From: Tachypleus tridentatus
Lineage: Eukaryota; Arthropoda; Merostomata; Xiphosura; Limulidae
NCBI RefSeq assembly: GCF_004210375.1
Contig: NC_134830.1
Span: 7,192,001-7,256,000, forward strand
Reading direction: 5' to 3'
Length of the DNA stretch: 64,000 bases
Position 1 is the stretch's first letter, and each line of letters begins with the position of its first letter. Shown one piece after another: positions 35,301-49,900 of the stretch. The position numbers and the translations under genes are program-made. Under the pieces are notes generated by a model that made no database searches, was not told the DNA's origin, and worked only from the letters and a program-made list of their open reading frames with translations.

Positions 35301-38300
35301 CCAAAATTAACTGTGAGGATCAGCTGTTTCTAGTTTTATAGCTATTAGAACCAAAATTAACTGTGAGGATCAGCTGTTTCTAGTTTTATAGCTATTAGAA
35401 CCAAAATTAACTGTGTAGGATCAGCTGTTTCTAGTTTTATAGCTATTAGAACCAAAATTAACTGTGAGGATCAGCTGTTTCTAGTTTTATAGCTATTAGA
35501 ACCAAAATTAAGCTGTTTCTAGTTTTATAGCTATTAGAACCAAAATTAACTGTGAGGCTCAGCTGTTTCTAGTTTTATAGCTATTAGAACCAAAATTAAC
35601 TGTGAGGATCAGCTGTTTCTAGTTTTATAGCTATTAGAACCAAAATTAACTGTGAGGATCAGCTGTTTCTAGTTTTATAGCTATTAGAACCAAAATTAAC
35701 TGTGAGGATCAGCTGTTTCTAGTTTTATAGCTATTAGAACCAAAATTAACTGTGAGGATCAGCTGTTTCTAGTTTTATAGCTATTAGAACCAAAATTAAC
35801 TGTGAGGATCAGCTGTTTCTAGTTTTATAGCTATTAGAACCAAAATTAACTGTGAGGATCAGCTGTTTCTAGTTTTATAGCTATTAGAACCAAAATTAAC
35901 TGTGAGGATCAGCTGTTTCTAGTTTTATAGCTATTAGAACCAAAATTAACTGTGAGGATCAGCTGTTTCTAGTTTTATAGCTATTAGAACCAAAATTAAC
36001 TGTAGAACCAAAATTAACTGTGATCAGCTGTTTCTAGTTTTATAGCTATTAGAACCAAAATTAACTGTGAGGATCAGCTGTTTCTAGTTTTATAGCTATT
36101 AGAACCAAAATTAACTGTGAGGATCAGCTGTTTCTAGTTTTATAGCTATTAGAACCAAAATTAACTGTGAGGATCAGCTGTTTCTAGTTTTATAGCTATT
36201 AGAACCAAAATTAACTGTGAGGATCAGCTGTTTCTAGTTTTATAGCTATTAGAACCAAAATTAACTGTGAGGATCAGCTGTTTCTAGTTTTATAGCTATT
36301 AGAACCAAAATTAACTGTGAGGATCAGCTGTTTCTAGTTTTATAGCTATTAGAACCAAAATTAACTGTGAGGATCAGCTGTTTCTAGTTTTATAGCTATT
36401 AGAACCAAAATTAACTGTGAGGATCAGCTGTTTCTAGTTTTATAGCTATTAGAACCAAAATTAACTGTGAGGATCAGCTGTTTCTAGTTTTATAGCTATT
36501 AGAACCAAAATTAACTGTGAGGATCAGCTGTTTCTAGTTTTATAGCTATTAGAACCAAAATTAACTGTGAGGATCAGCTGTTTCTAGTTTTATAGCTATT
36601 AGAACCAAAATTAACTGTGAGGATCAGCTGTTTCTAGTTTTATAGCTATTAGAACCAAAATTAACTGTGAGGATCAGCTGTTTCTAGTTTTATAGCTATT
36701 AGAACCAAAATTAACTGTGAGGATCAGCTGTTTCTAGTTTTATAGCTATTAGAACCAAAATTAACTGTGAGGATCAGCTGTTTCTAGTTTTATAGCTATT
36801 AGAACCAAAATTAACTGTGAGGATCAGCTGTTTCTAGTTTTATAGCTATTAGAACCAAAATTAACTGTGAACCAAAATTAAGGATCAGCTGTTTCTAGTT
36901 TTATAGCTATTAGAACCAAAATTAACTGTGAGGATCAGCTGTTTCTAGTTTTATAGCTATTAGAACCAAAATTAACTGTGAGGATCAGCTGTTTCTAGTT
37001 TTATAGCTATTAGAACCAAAATTAACTGTGAGGATCAGCTGTTTCTAGTTTTATAGCTATTAGAACCAAAATTAACTGTGAGGATCAGCTGTTTCTAGTT
37101 TTATAGCTATTAGAACCAAAATTAACTGTGAGGATCAGCTGTTTCTAGTTTTATAGCTATTAGAACCAAAATTAACTGTGAGGATCAGCTGTTTCTAGTT
37201 TTATAGCTATTAGAACCAAAATTAACTGTGAGGATCAGCTGTTTCTAGTTTTATAGCTATTAGAACCAAAATTAACTGTGAGGATCAGCTGTTTCTAGTT
37301 TTATAGCTATTAGAACCAAAATTAACTGTGAGGATCAGCTGTTTCTAGTTTTATAGCTATTAGAACCAAAATTAACTGTGAGGATCAGCTGTTTCTAGTT
37401 TTATAGCTATTAGAACCAAAATTAACTGTGAGGATCAGCTGTTTCTAGTTTTATAGCTATTAGAACCAAAATTAACTGTGAGGATCAGCTGTTTCTAGTT
37501 TTATAGCTATTAGAACCAAAATTAACTGTGAGGATCAGCTGTTTCTAGTTTTATAGCTATTAGAACCAAAATTAACTGTGAGGATCAGCTGTTTCTAGTT
37601 TTATAGCTATTAGAACCAAAATTAACTGTGAGGATCAGCTGTTTCTAGTTTTATAGCTATTAGAACCAAAATTAACTGTGAGGATCAGCTGTTTCTAGTT
37701 TTATAGCTATTAGAACCAAAATTAACTGTGAGGATCAGCTGTTTCTAGTTTTATAGCTATTAGAACCAAAATTAACTGTGAGGATCAGCTGTTTCTAGTT
37801 TTATAGCTATTAGAACCAAAATTAACTGTGAGGATCAGCTGTTTCTAGTTTTATAGCTATTAGAACCAAAATTAACTGTGAGGATCAGCTGTTTCTAGTT
37901 TTATAGCTATTAGAACCAAAATTAACTGTGAGGATCAGCTGTTTCTAGTTTTATAGCTATTAGAACTATTAGAACCAAAATTAACTGTGAGGATCAGCTG
38001 TTTCTAGTTTTATAGCTATTAGAACCAAAATTAACTGTGAGGATCAGCTGTTTCTAGTTTTATAGCTATTAGAACCAAAATTAACTGTGAGGATCAGCTG
38101 TTTCTAGTTTTATAGCTATTAGAACCAAAATTAACTGTGAGGATCAGCTGTTTCTAGTTTTATAGCTATTAGAACCAAAATTAACTGTGAGGATCAGCTG
38201 TTTCTAGTTTTATAGCTATTAGAACCAAAATTAACTGTGAGGATCAGCTGTTTCTAGTTTTATAGCTATTAGAACCAAAATTAACTGTGAGGATCAGCTG

Positions 38301-41300
38301 TTTCTAGTTTTATAGCTATTAGAACCAAAATTAACTGTGAGGATCAGCTGTTTCTAGTTTTATAGCTATTAGAACCAAAATTAACTGTGAGGATCAGCTG
38401 TTTCTAGTTTTATAGCTATTAGAACCAAAATTAACTGTGAGGATCAGCTGTTTCTAGTTTTATAGCTATTAGAACCAAAATTAACTGTGAGGATCAGCTG
38501 TTTCTAGTTTTATAGCTATTAGAACCAAAATTAACTGTGAGGATCAGCTGTTTCTAGTTTTATAGCTATTAGAACCAAAATTAACTGTGAGGATCAGCTG
38601 TTTCTAGTTTTATAGCTATTAGAACCAAAATTAACTGTGAGGATCAGCTGTTTCTAGTTTTATAGCTATTAGAACCAAAATTAACTGTGAGGATCAGCTG
38701 TTTCTAGTTTTATAGCTATTAGAACCAAAATTAACTGTGAGGATCAGCTGTTTCTAGTTTTATAGCTATTAGAACCAAAATTAACTGTGAGGATCAGCTG
38801 TTTCTAGTTTTATAGCTATTAGAACCAAAATTAACTGTGAGGATCAGCTGTTTCTAGTTTTATAGCTATTAGAACCAAAATTAACTGTGAGGATCAGCTG
38901 TTTCTAGTTTTATAGCTATTAGAACCAAAATTAACTGTGAGGATCAGCTGTTTCTAGTTTTATAGCTATTAGAACCAAAATTAACTGTGAGGATCAGCTG
39001 TTTCTAGTTTTATAGCTATTAGAACCAAAATTAACTGTGAGGATCAGCTGTTTCTAGTTTTATAGCTATTAGAACCAAAATTAACTGTGAGGATCAGCTG
39101 TTTCTAGTTTTATAGCTATTAGAACCAAAATTAACTGTGAGGATCAGCTGTTTCTAGTTTTATAGCTATTAGAACCAAAATTAACTGTGAGGATCAGCTG
39201 TTTCTAGTTTTATAGCTATTAGAACCAAAATTAACTGTGAGGATCAGCTGTTTCTAGTTTTATAGCTATTAGAACCAAAATTAACTGTGAGGATCAGCTG
39301 TTTCTAGTTTTATAGCTATTAGAACCAAAATTAACTGTGAGGATCAGCTGTTTCTAGTTTTATAGCTATTAGAACCAAAATTAACTGTGAGGATCAGCTG
39401 TTTCTAGTTTTATAGCTATTAGAACCAAAATTAACTGTGAGGATCAGCTGTTTCTAGTTTTATAGCTATTAGAACCAAAATTAACTGTGAGGATCAGCTG
39501 TTTTCAGTTTTATAGCTATTAGAACCAAAATTAACTGTGAGGATCAGCTGTTTCTAGTTTTATAGCTATTAGAACCAAAATTAACTGTGAGGATCAGCTG
39601 TTTCTAGTTTTATAGCTATTAGAACCAAAATTAACTGTGAGGATCAGCTGTTTCTAGTTTTATAGCTATTAGAACCAAAATTAACTGTGAGGATCAGCTG
39701 TTTCTAGTTTTATAGCTATTAGAACCAAAATTAACTGTGAGGATCAGCTGTTTCTAGTTTTATAGCTATTAGAACCAAAATTAACTGTGAGGATCAGCTG
39801 TTTCTAGTTTTATAGCTATTAGAACCAAAATTAACTGTGAGGATCAGCTGTTTCTAGTTTTATAGCTATTAGAACCAAAATTAACTGTGAGGATCAGCTG
39901 TTTCTAGTTTTATAGCTATTAGAACCAAAATTAACTGTGAGGATCAGCTGTTTCTAGTTTTATAGCTATTAGAACCAAAATTAACTGTGAGGATCAGCTG
40001 TTTCTAGTTTTATAGCTATTAGAACCAAAATTAACTGTGAGGATCAGCTGTTTCTAGTTTTATAGCTATTAGAACCAAAATTAACTGTGAGGATCAGCTG
40101 TTTCTAGTTTTATAGCTATTAGAACCAAAATTAACTGTGAGGATCAGCTGTTTCTAGTTTTATAGCTATTAGAACCAAAATTAACTGTGAGGATCAGCTG
40201 TTTCTAGTTTTATAGCTATTAGAACCAAAATTAACTGTGAGGATCAGCTGTTTCTAGTTTTATAGCTATTAGAACCAAAATTAACTGTGAGGATCAGCTG
40301 TTTCTAGTTTTATAGCTATTAGAACCAAAATTAACTGTGAGGATCAGCTGTTTCTAGTTTTATAGCTATTAGAACCAAAATTAACTGTGAGGATCAGCTG
40401 TTTCTAGTTTTATAGCTATTAGAACCAAAATTAACTGTGAGGATCAGCTGTTTCTAGTTTTATAGCTATTAGAACCAAAATTAACTGTGAGGATCAGCTG
40501 TTTCTAGTTTTATAGCTATTAGAGGATCAGCTGTTTCTAGTTTTATAGCTATTAGAACCAAAATTAACTGTGAGGATCAGCTGTTTCTAGTTTTATAGCT
40601 ATTAGAACCAAAATTAACTGTGAGGATCAGCTGTTTCTAGTTTTATAGCTATTAGAACCAAAATTAACTGTGAGGATCAGCTGTTTCTAGTTTTATAGCT
40701 ATTAGAACCAAAATTAACTGTGAGGATCAGCTGTTTCTAGTTTTATAGCTATTAGAACCAAAATTAACTGTGAGGATCAGCTGTTTCTAGTTTTATAGCT
40801 ATTAGAACCAAAATTAACTGTGAGGATCAGCTGTTTCTAGTTTTATAGCTATTAGAACCAAAATTAACTGTGAGGATCAGCTGTTTCTAGTTTTATAGCT
40901 ATTAGAACCAAAATTAACTGTGAGGATCAGCTGTTTCTAGTTTTATAGCTATTAGAACCAAAATTAACTGTGAGGATCAGCTGTTTCTAGTTTTATAGCT
41001 ATTAGAACCAAAATTAACTGTGAGGATCAGCTGTTTCTAGTTTTATAGCTATTAGAACCAAAATTAACCAGGATCAGCTGTTTCTAGTTTTATAGCTATT
41101 AGTGAGGATCAGCTGTTTCTAGTTTTATAGCTATTAGAACCAAAATTAACTGTGAGGATCAGCTGTTTCTAGTTTTATAGCTATTAGAACCAAAATTAAC
41201 TGTGAGGATCAGCTGTTTCTAGTTTTATAGCTATTAGAACCAAAATTAACTGTGAGGATCAGCTGTTTCTAGTTTTATAGCTATTAGAACCAAAATTAAC

Positions 41301-44300
41301 TGTGAGGATCAGCTGTTTCTAGTTTTATAGCTATTAGAACCAAAATTAACTGTGAGGATCAGCTGTTTCTAGTTTTATAGCTATTAGAACCAAAATTAAC
41401 TGTGAGGATCAGCTGTTTCTAGTTTTATAGCTATTAGAACCAAAATTAACTGTGAGGATCAGCTGTTTCTAGTTTTATAGCTATTAGAACCAAAATTAAC
41501 TGTGAGGCTCAGCTGTTTCTAGTTTTATAGCTATTAGAACCAAAATTAACTGTGAGGATCAGCTGTTTCTAGTTTTATAGCTATTAGAACCAAAATTAAC
41601 TGTTAAGCTCAGCTGTTTCTAGTTTTATAGCTATTAGAACCAAAATTAACTGTGAGGATCAGCTGTTTCTAGTTTTATAGCTATTAGAACCAAAATTAAC
41701 TGTGAGGAGCTGTTTCAGCTGTTTCTAGTTTTATAGCTATTAGAACCAAAATTAACTGTGAGGATCAGCTGTTTCTAGTTTTATAGCTATTAGAACCAAA
41801 ATTAACTGTGAGGATCAGCTGTTTCTAGTTTTATAGCTATTAGAACCAAAATTAACTGTGAGGATCAGCTGTTTCTAGTTTTATAGCTATTAGAAAAAAA
41901 TTAACTGTGAGGATCAGCTGTTTCTAGTTTTATAGCTATTAGAACCAAAATTAACTGTGAGGATCAGCTGTTTCTAGTTTTATAGCTATTAGAACCAAAA
42001 TTAACTGTGAGGATCAGCTGTTTCTAGTTTTATAGCTATTAGAACCAAAATTAACTGTGAGGATCAGCTGTTTCTAGTTTTATAGCTATTAGAACCAAAA
42101 TTAACTGTGAGGATCAGCTGTTTCTAGTTTTATAGCTATTAGAACCAAAATTAACTGTGAGGATCAGCTGTTTCTAGTTTTATAGCTATTAGAACCAAAA
42201 TTAACTGTGAGGATCAGCTGTTTCTAGTTTTATAGCTATTAGAACCAAAATTAACTGTGAGGATCAGCTGTTTCTAGTTTTATAGCTATTAGAACCAAAA
42301 TTAACTGTGAGGATCAGCTGTTTCTAGTTTTATAGCTATTAGAACCAAAATTAACTGTGAGGATCAGCTGTTTCTAGTTTTATAGCTATTAGAACCAAAA
42401 TTAACTGTGAGGATCAGCTGTTTCTAGTTTTATAGCTATTAGAACCAAAATTAACTGTGAGGATCAGCTGTTTCTAGTTTTATAGCTAGTTTTATAGCTA
42501 TTAGAACCAAAATTAACTGTGAGGATCAGCTGTTTTATAGCTATTAGAACCAAAATTTTATAGCTATTAGAACCAAAATTAACTGTGAGGATCAGCTGTT
42601 TCTAGTTTTATAGCTATTAGAACCAAAATTAACTGTGAGGATCAGCTGTTTCTAGTTTTATAGCTATTAGAACCAAAATTAACTGTGAGGATCAGCTGTT
42701 TCTAGTTTTATAGCTATTAGAACCAAAATTAACTGTGAGGATCAGCTGTTTCTAGTTTTATAGCTATTAGAACCAAAATTAACTGTGAGGATCAGCTGTT
42801 TCTAGTTTTATAGCTATTAGAACCAAAATTAACTGTGAGGATCAGCTGTTTCTAGTTTTATAGCTATTAGAACCAAAATTAACTGTATCAGCTGTTTCTA
42901 GTTTTATAGCTATTAGAACCAAAATTAACTGTGAGGATCAGCTGTTTCTAGTTTTATAGCTATTAGAACCAAAATTAACTGTGAGGATCAGCTGTTTCTA
43001 GTTTTTTTATAGCTATTAGAACCAAAATTAACTGTGAGGCTCAGCTGTTTCTAGTTTTATAGCTATTAGAACCAAAATTAACTGTGAGGATCAGGATCAG
43101 CTGTTTCTAGTTTTATAGCTATTAGAACCAAAATTAACTGTGAGGATCAGCTGTTTCTAGTTTTATAGCTATTAGAACCAAAATTAACTGTGAGGATCAG
43201 CTGTTTCTAGTTTTATAGCTATTAGAACCAAAATTAACTGTGAGGATCAGCTGTTTCTAGTTTTATAGCTATTAGAACCAAAATTAACTGTGAGGATCAG
43301 CTGTTTCTAGTTTTATAGCTATTAGAACCAAAATTAACTGTGAGGATCAGCTGTTTCTAGTTTTATAGCTATTAGAACCAAAATTAACTGTGAGGATCAG
43401 CTGTTTCTAGTTTTATAGCTATTAGAACCAAAATTAACTGTGAGGATCAGCTGTTTCTAGTTTTATAGCTATTAGAACCAAAATTAACTGTGAGGATCAG
43501 CTGTTTCTAGTTTTATAGCTATTAGAACCAAAATTAACTGTGAGGATCAGCTGTTTCTAGTTTTATAGCTATTAGAACCAAAATTAACTGTGAGGATCAG
43601 CTGTTTCTAGTTTTATAGCTATTAGAACTAGTTTTATAGCAACCAAAATTAACTGTGAGGATCAGCTGTTTCTAGTTTTATAGCTATTAGAACCAAAATT
43701 AACTGTGAGGATCAGCTGTTTCTAGTTTTATAGCTATTAGAACCAAAATTAACTGTGAGGATCAGCTGTTTCTAGTTTTATAGCTATTAGAACCAAAATT
43801 AACTGTGAGGATCAGCTGTTTCTAGTTTTATAGCTATTAGAACCAAAATTAACTGTGAGGATCAGCTGTTTCTAGTTTTATAGCTATTAGAACCAAAATT
43901 AACTGTGAGGATCAGCTGTTTCTAGTTTTATAGCTATTAGAACCAAAATTAACTGTAGGATCAGCTGTTTCTAGTTTTATAGCTATTAGAACCAAAATTA
44001 ACTGTGAGGATCAGCTGTTTCTAGTTTTATAGCTATTAGAACCAAAATTAACTGTGAGGATCAGCTGTTTCTAGTTTTATAGCTATTAGAACCAAAATTA
44101 ACTGTGAGGATCAGCTGTTTCTAGTTTTATAGCTATTAGAACCAAAATTAACTGTGAGGATCAGCTGTTTCTAGTTTTATAGCTATTAGAACCAAAATTA
44201 ACTGTGAGGATCAGCTGTTTCTAGTTTTATAGCTATTAGAACCAAAATTAACTGTGAGGATCAGCTGTTTCTAGTTTTATAGCTATTAGAACCAAAATTA

Positions 44301-46849
44301 ACTGTGAGGATCAGCTGTTTCTAGTTTTATAGCTATTAGAACCAAAATTAACTGTGAGGATCAGCTGTTTCTAGTTTTATAGCTATTAGAACCAAAATTA
44401 ACTGTGAGGATCAGCTGTTTCTAGTTTTATAGCTATTAGAACCAAAATTAACTGTGAGGATCAGCTGTTTCTAGTTTTATAGCTATTAGAACCAAAATTA
44501 ACTGTGAGGATCAGCTGTTTCTAGTTTTTTATAGCTATTAGAACTGTTTCTAGTTTTATAATTAACTGTGAGGATCAGCTGTTTCTAGTTTTATAGCTAT
44601 TAGAACCAAAATTAACTGTGAGGATCAGCTGTTTCTAGTTTTATAGCTATTAGAACCAAAATTAACTGTGAGGATCAGCTGTTTCTAGTTTTATAGCTAT
44701 TAGAACCAAAATTAACTGTGAGGATCAGCTGTTTCTAGTTTTATAGCTATTAGAACCAAAATTAACTGTGAGGATCAGCTGTTTCTAGTTTTATAGCTAT
44801 TAGAACCAAAATTAACTGTGAGGATCAGCTGTTTCTAGTTTTATAGCTATTAGAACCAAAATTAACTGTGAGGATCAGCTGTTTCTAGTTTTATAGCTAT
44901 TAGAACCAAAATTAACTGTGAGGATCAGCTGTTTCTAGTTTTATAGCTATTAGAACCAAAATTAACTGTGAGGATCAGCTGTTTCTAGTTTTATAGCTAT
45001 TAGAACCAAAATTAACTGTGTCAGCTGTTTCTAGTTTTATAGCTATTAGAACCAAAATTCAGGCTGCTGTTTCTAGTTTTATAGCTATTAGAACCAAAAT
45101 TAACTGTGAGGAAGCTGTTTCTAGTTTTATAGCTATTAGAACCAAAATTAAGGATCAGCTGTTTCTAGTTTTATAGCTATTAGAACCAAAATTAACTGTG
45201 AGGATCAGCTGTTTCTAGTTTTATAGCTATTAGAACCAAAATTAATTAACTGTAGAACCAAAATTAAGGATCAGCTGTTTCTAGTTTTATAGCTATTAGA
45301 ACCAAAATTAACTGTGAGGATCAGCTGTTTCTAGTTTTATAGCTATTAGAACCAAAATTAACTGTGAGGATCAGCTGTTTCTAGTTTTATAGCTATTAGA
45401 ACCAAAATTAACTGTGAGGATCAGCTGTTTCTAGTTTTATAGCTATTAGAACCAAAATTAACTGTGAGGATCAGCTGTTTCTAGTTTTATAGCTATTAGA
45501 ACCAAAATTAACTGTGAGGATCAGCTGTTTCTAGTTTTATAGCTATTAGAACCAAAATTAACTGTGAGGATCAGCTGTTTCTAGTTTTATAGCTATTAGA
45601 ACCAAAATTAACTGTGAGGATCAGCTGTTTCTAGTTTTATAGCTATTAGAACCAAAATTAACTGTGAGGATCAGCTGTTTCTAGTTTTATAGCTATTAGA
45701 ACCAAAATTAACTGTGAGGATCAGCTGTTTCTAGTTTTATAGCTATTAGAACCAAAATTAACTGTGAGGATCAGCTGTTTCTAGTTTTATAGCTATTAGA
45801 ACCAAAATTAACTGTGAGGATCAGCTGTTTCTAGTTTTATAGCTATTAGAACCAAAATTAACTGTGAGGATCAGCTGTTTCTAGTTTTATAGCTATTAGA
45901 ACCAAAATTAACTGTGAGGATCAGCTGTTTCTAGTTTTATAGCTATTAGAACCAAAATTAACTGTGAGGATCAGCTGTTTCTAGTTTTATAGCTATTAGA
46001 ACCAAAATTAACTGTGAGGATCAGCTGTTTCTAGTTTTATAGCTATTAGAACCAAAATTAACTGTGAGGATCAGCTGTTTCTAGTTTTATAGCTATTAGA
46101 ACCAAAATTAACTGTGAGGATCAGCTGTTTCTAGTTTTATAGCTATTAGAACCAAAATTAACTGTGTAGGATCAGCTGTTTCTAGTTTTATAGCTATTAG
46201 AACCAAAATTAACTGTGAGGATCAGCTGTTTCTAGTTTTATAGCTATTAGAACCAAAATTAACTGTGAGGATCAGCTGTTTCTAGTTTTATAGCTATTAG
46301 AACCAAAATTAACTGTGAGGATCAGCTGTTTCTAGTTTTATAGCTATTAGAACCAAAATTAACTGTGAGGATCAGCTGTTTCTAGTTTTATAGCTATTAG
46401 AACCAAAATTAACTGTGAGGATCAGCTGTTTCTAGTTTTATAGCTATTAGAACCAAAATTAACTGTGAGGATCAAGCTATTAGAACCAAAATTAACTGTG
46501 AGGATCAGCTGTTTCTAGTTTTATAGCTATTAGAACCAAAATTAACTGTGAGGATCAGCTGTTTCTAGTTTTATAGCTATTAGAACCAAAATTAACTGTG
46601 AGGATCAGCTGTTTCTAGTTTTATAGCTATTAGAACCAAAATTAACTGTGAGGATCAGCTGTTTCTAGTTTTATAGCTATTAGAACCAAAATTAACTGTG
46701 AGGATCAGCTGTTTCTAGTTTTATAGCTATTAGAACCAAAATTAACTGTGAGGATCAGCTGTTTCTAGTTTTATAGCTATTAGAACCAAAATTAACTGTG
46801 AGGATCAGCTGTTTCTAGTTTTATAGCTATTAGAACCAAAATTAACTGT

Positions 46850-46920
46850 GAGGCTCTGCTGTTTCTAGTTTTAAACCTATTAGAACCAAAATTAACAAAA
46901 TTATAGCTATTGTGAGGATC
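46850..46920. repeat. Divergent relic unit in the 50-bp array (copy 1)
   Basis: A unit with GAGGCTCTGCTG in place of GAGGATCAGCTG and TTTTAAACCTATTAG in place of TTTTATAGCTATTAG, followed by a broken unit with AACAAAATTATAGC. The same divergent combination recurs at 55096-55143, about 8.25 kb away. Confidence 0.85.
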
Positions 46921-49900
46921 AGCTGTTTCTAGTTTTATAGCTATTAGAACCAAAATTAACTGTGAGGATCAGCTGTTTCTAGTTTTATAGCTATTAGAAC
47001 CAAAATTAACTGTGAGGATCAGCTGTTTCTAGTTTTATAGCTATTAGAACCAAAATTAACTGTGAGGATCAGCTGTTTCTAGTTTTATAGCTATTAGAAC
47101 CAAAATTAACTGTGAGGATCAGCTGTTTCTAGTTTTATAGCTATTAGAACCAAAATTAACTGTGAGGATCAGCTGTTTCTAGTTTTATAGCTATTAGAAC
47201 CAAAATTAACTGTGAGGATCAGCTGTTTCTAGTTTTATAGCTATTAGAACCAAAATTAAGGATCAGAACCAAAATTAACTGTGAGGATCAGCTGTTTCTA
47301 GTTTTATAGCTATTAGAACCAAAATTAACTGTGAGGATCAGCTGTTTCTAGTTTTATAGCTATTAGAACCAAAATTAACTGTGAGGATCAGCTGTTTCTA
47401 GTTTTATAGCTATTAGAACCAAAATTAACTGTGAGGATCAGCTGTTTCTAGTTTTATAGCTATTAGAACCAAAATTAACTGTGAGGATCAGCTGTTTCTA
47501 GTTTTATAGCTATTAGAACCAAAATTAACTGTGAGGATCAGCTGTTTCTAGTTTTATAGCTATTAGAACCAAAATTAACTGTGAGGATCAGCTGTTTCTA
47601 GTTTTATAGCTATTAGAACCAAAATTAACTGTGAGGATCAGCTGTTTCTAGTTTTATAGCTATTAGAACCAAAATTAACTGTGAGGATCAGCTGTTTCTA
47701 GTTTTATAGCTATTAGAACCAAAATTAACTGTGAGGATCAGCTGTTTCTAGTTTTATAGCTATTAGAACCAAAATTAACTGTGAGGATCAGCTGTTTCTA
47801 GTTTTATAGCTATTAGAACCAAAATTAACTGTGAGGATCAGCTAGTTTTATAGCTATTAGAACCAAAATTAACTGTGAGGATTCAGCTAGTTTTCTAGTT
47901 TTATAGCTATTAGAACCAAAATTAACTGTGAGGATCAGCTGTTTCTAGTTTTATAGCTATTAGAACCAAAATTAACTGTGAGGATCAGCTGTTTCTAGTT
48001 TTATAGCTATTAGAACCAAAATTAACTGTGTAGGATCAGCTGTTTCTAGTTTTATAGCTATTAGAACCAAAATTAACTGTGAGGATCAGCTGTTTCTAGT
48101 TTTATAGCTATTAGAACCAAAATTAACTGTGAGGATCAGCTGTTTCTAGTTTTATAGCTATTAGAACCAAAATTAACTGTGAGGATCAGCTGTTTCTAGT
48201 TTTATAGCTATTAGAACCAAAATTAACTGTGAGGATCAGCTGTTTCTAGTTTTATAGCTATTAGAACCAAAATTAACTGTGAGGATCAGCTGTTTCTAGT
48301 TTTATAGCTATTAGAACCAAAATTAACTGTGAGGATCAGCTGTTTCTAGTTTTATAGCTATTAGAACCAAAATTAACTGTGAGGATCAGCTGTTTCTAGT
48401 TTTATAGCTATTAGAACCAAAATTAACTGTGAGGATCAGCTGTTTCTAGTTTTATAGCTATTAGAACCAAAATTAACTGTGAGGATCAGCTGTTTCTAGT
48501 TTTATAGCTATTAGAACCAAAATTAACTGTGAGGATCAGCTGTTTCTAGTTTTATAGCTATTAGAACCAAAATTAACTGTGAGGATCAGCTGTTTCTAGT
48601 TTTATAGCTATTAGAACCAAAATTAACTGTGAGGATCAGCTGTTTCTAGTTTTATAGCTATTAGAACCAAAATTAACTGTGAGGATCAGCTGTTTCTAGT
48701 TTTATAGCTATTAGAACCAAAATTAACTGTGAGGATCAGCTGTTTCTAGTTTTATAGCTATTAGAACCAAAATTAACTGTGAGGATCAGCTGTTTCTAGT
48801 TTTATAGCTATTAGAACCAAAATTAACTGTGAGGATCAGCTGTTTCTAGTTTTATAGCTATTAGAACCAAAATTAACTGTGAGGATCAGCTGTTTCTAGT
48901 TTTATAGCTATTAGAACCAAAATTAACTGTGAGGATCAGCTGTTTCTAGTTTTATAGCTATTAGAACCAAAATTAACTGTGAGGATCAGCTGTTTCTAGT
49001 TTTATAGCTATTAGAACCAAAATTAACTGTGAGGATCAGGATCAGCTGTTTCTAGTTTTATAGCTATTAGAACCAAAATTAACTGTGAGGATCAGCTGTT
49101 TCTAGTTTTATAGCTATTAGAACCAAAATTAACTGTGAGGATCAGCTGTTTCTAGTTTTATAGCTATTAGAACCAAAATTAATTGTGAGGATCAGCTGTT
49201 TCTAGTTTTATAGTAGAACCAAAATTAACTGGATCAGCTGTTTCTAGTTTTATAGCTATTAGAACCAAAATTAACTGTGAGGATCAGCTGTTTCTAGTTT
49301 TATAGCTATTAGAACCAAAATTAACTGTGAGGATCAGCTGTTTCTAGTTTTATAGCTATTAGAACCAAAATTAACTGTGAGGATCAGCTGTTTCTAGTTT
49401 TATAGCTATTAGAACCAAAATTAACTGTGAGGATCAGCTGTTTCTAGTTTTATAGCTATTAGAACCAAAATTAACTGTGAGGATCAGCTGTTTCTAGTTT
49501 TATAGCTATTAGAACCAAAATTAACTGTGAGGATCAGCTGTTTCTAGTTTTATAGCTATTAGAACCAAAATTAACTGTGAGGATCAGCTGTTTCTAGTTT
49601 TATAGCTATTAGAACCAAAATTAACTGTGAGGATCAGCTGTTTCTAGTTTTATAGCTATTAGAACCAAAATTAACTGTGAGGATCAGCTGTTTCTAGTTT
49701 TATAGCTATTAGAACCAAAATTAACTGTGAGGATCAGCTGTTTCTAGTTTTATAGCTATTAGAACCAAAATTAATTGTGAGGATCAGCTGTTTCTAGTTT
49801 TATAGCTATTAGAACCAAAATTAACTGTGAGGATCAGCTGTTTCTAGTTTTATAGCTATTAGAACCAAAATTAACTGTGAGGATCAGCTGTTTCTAGTTT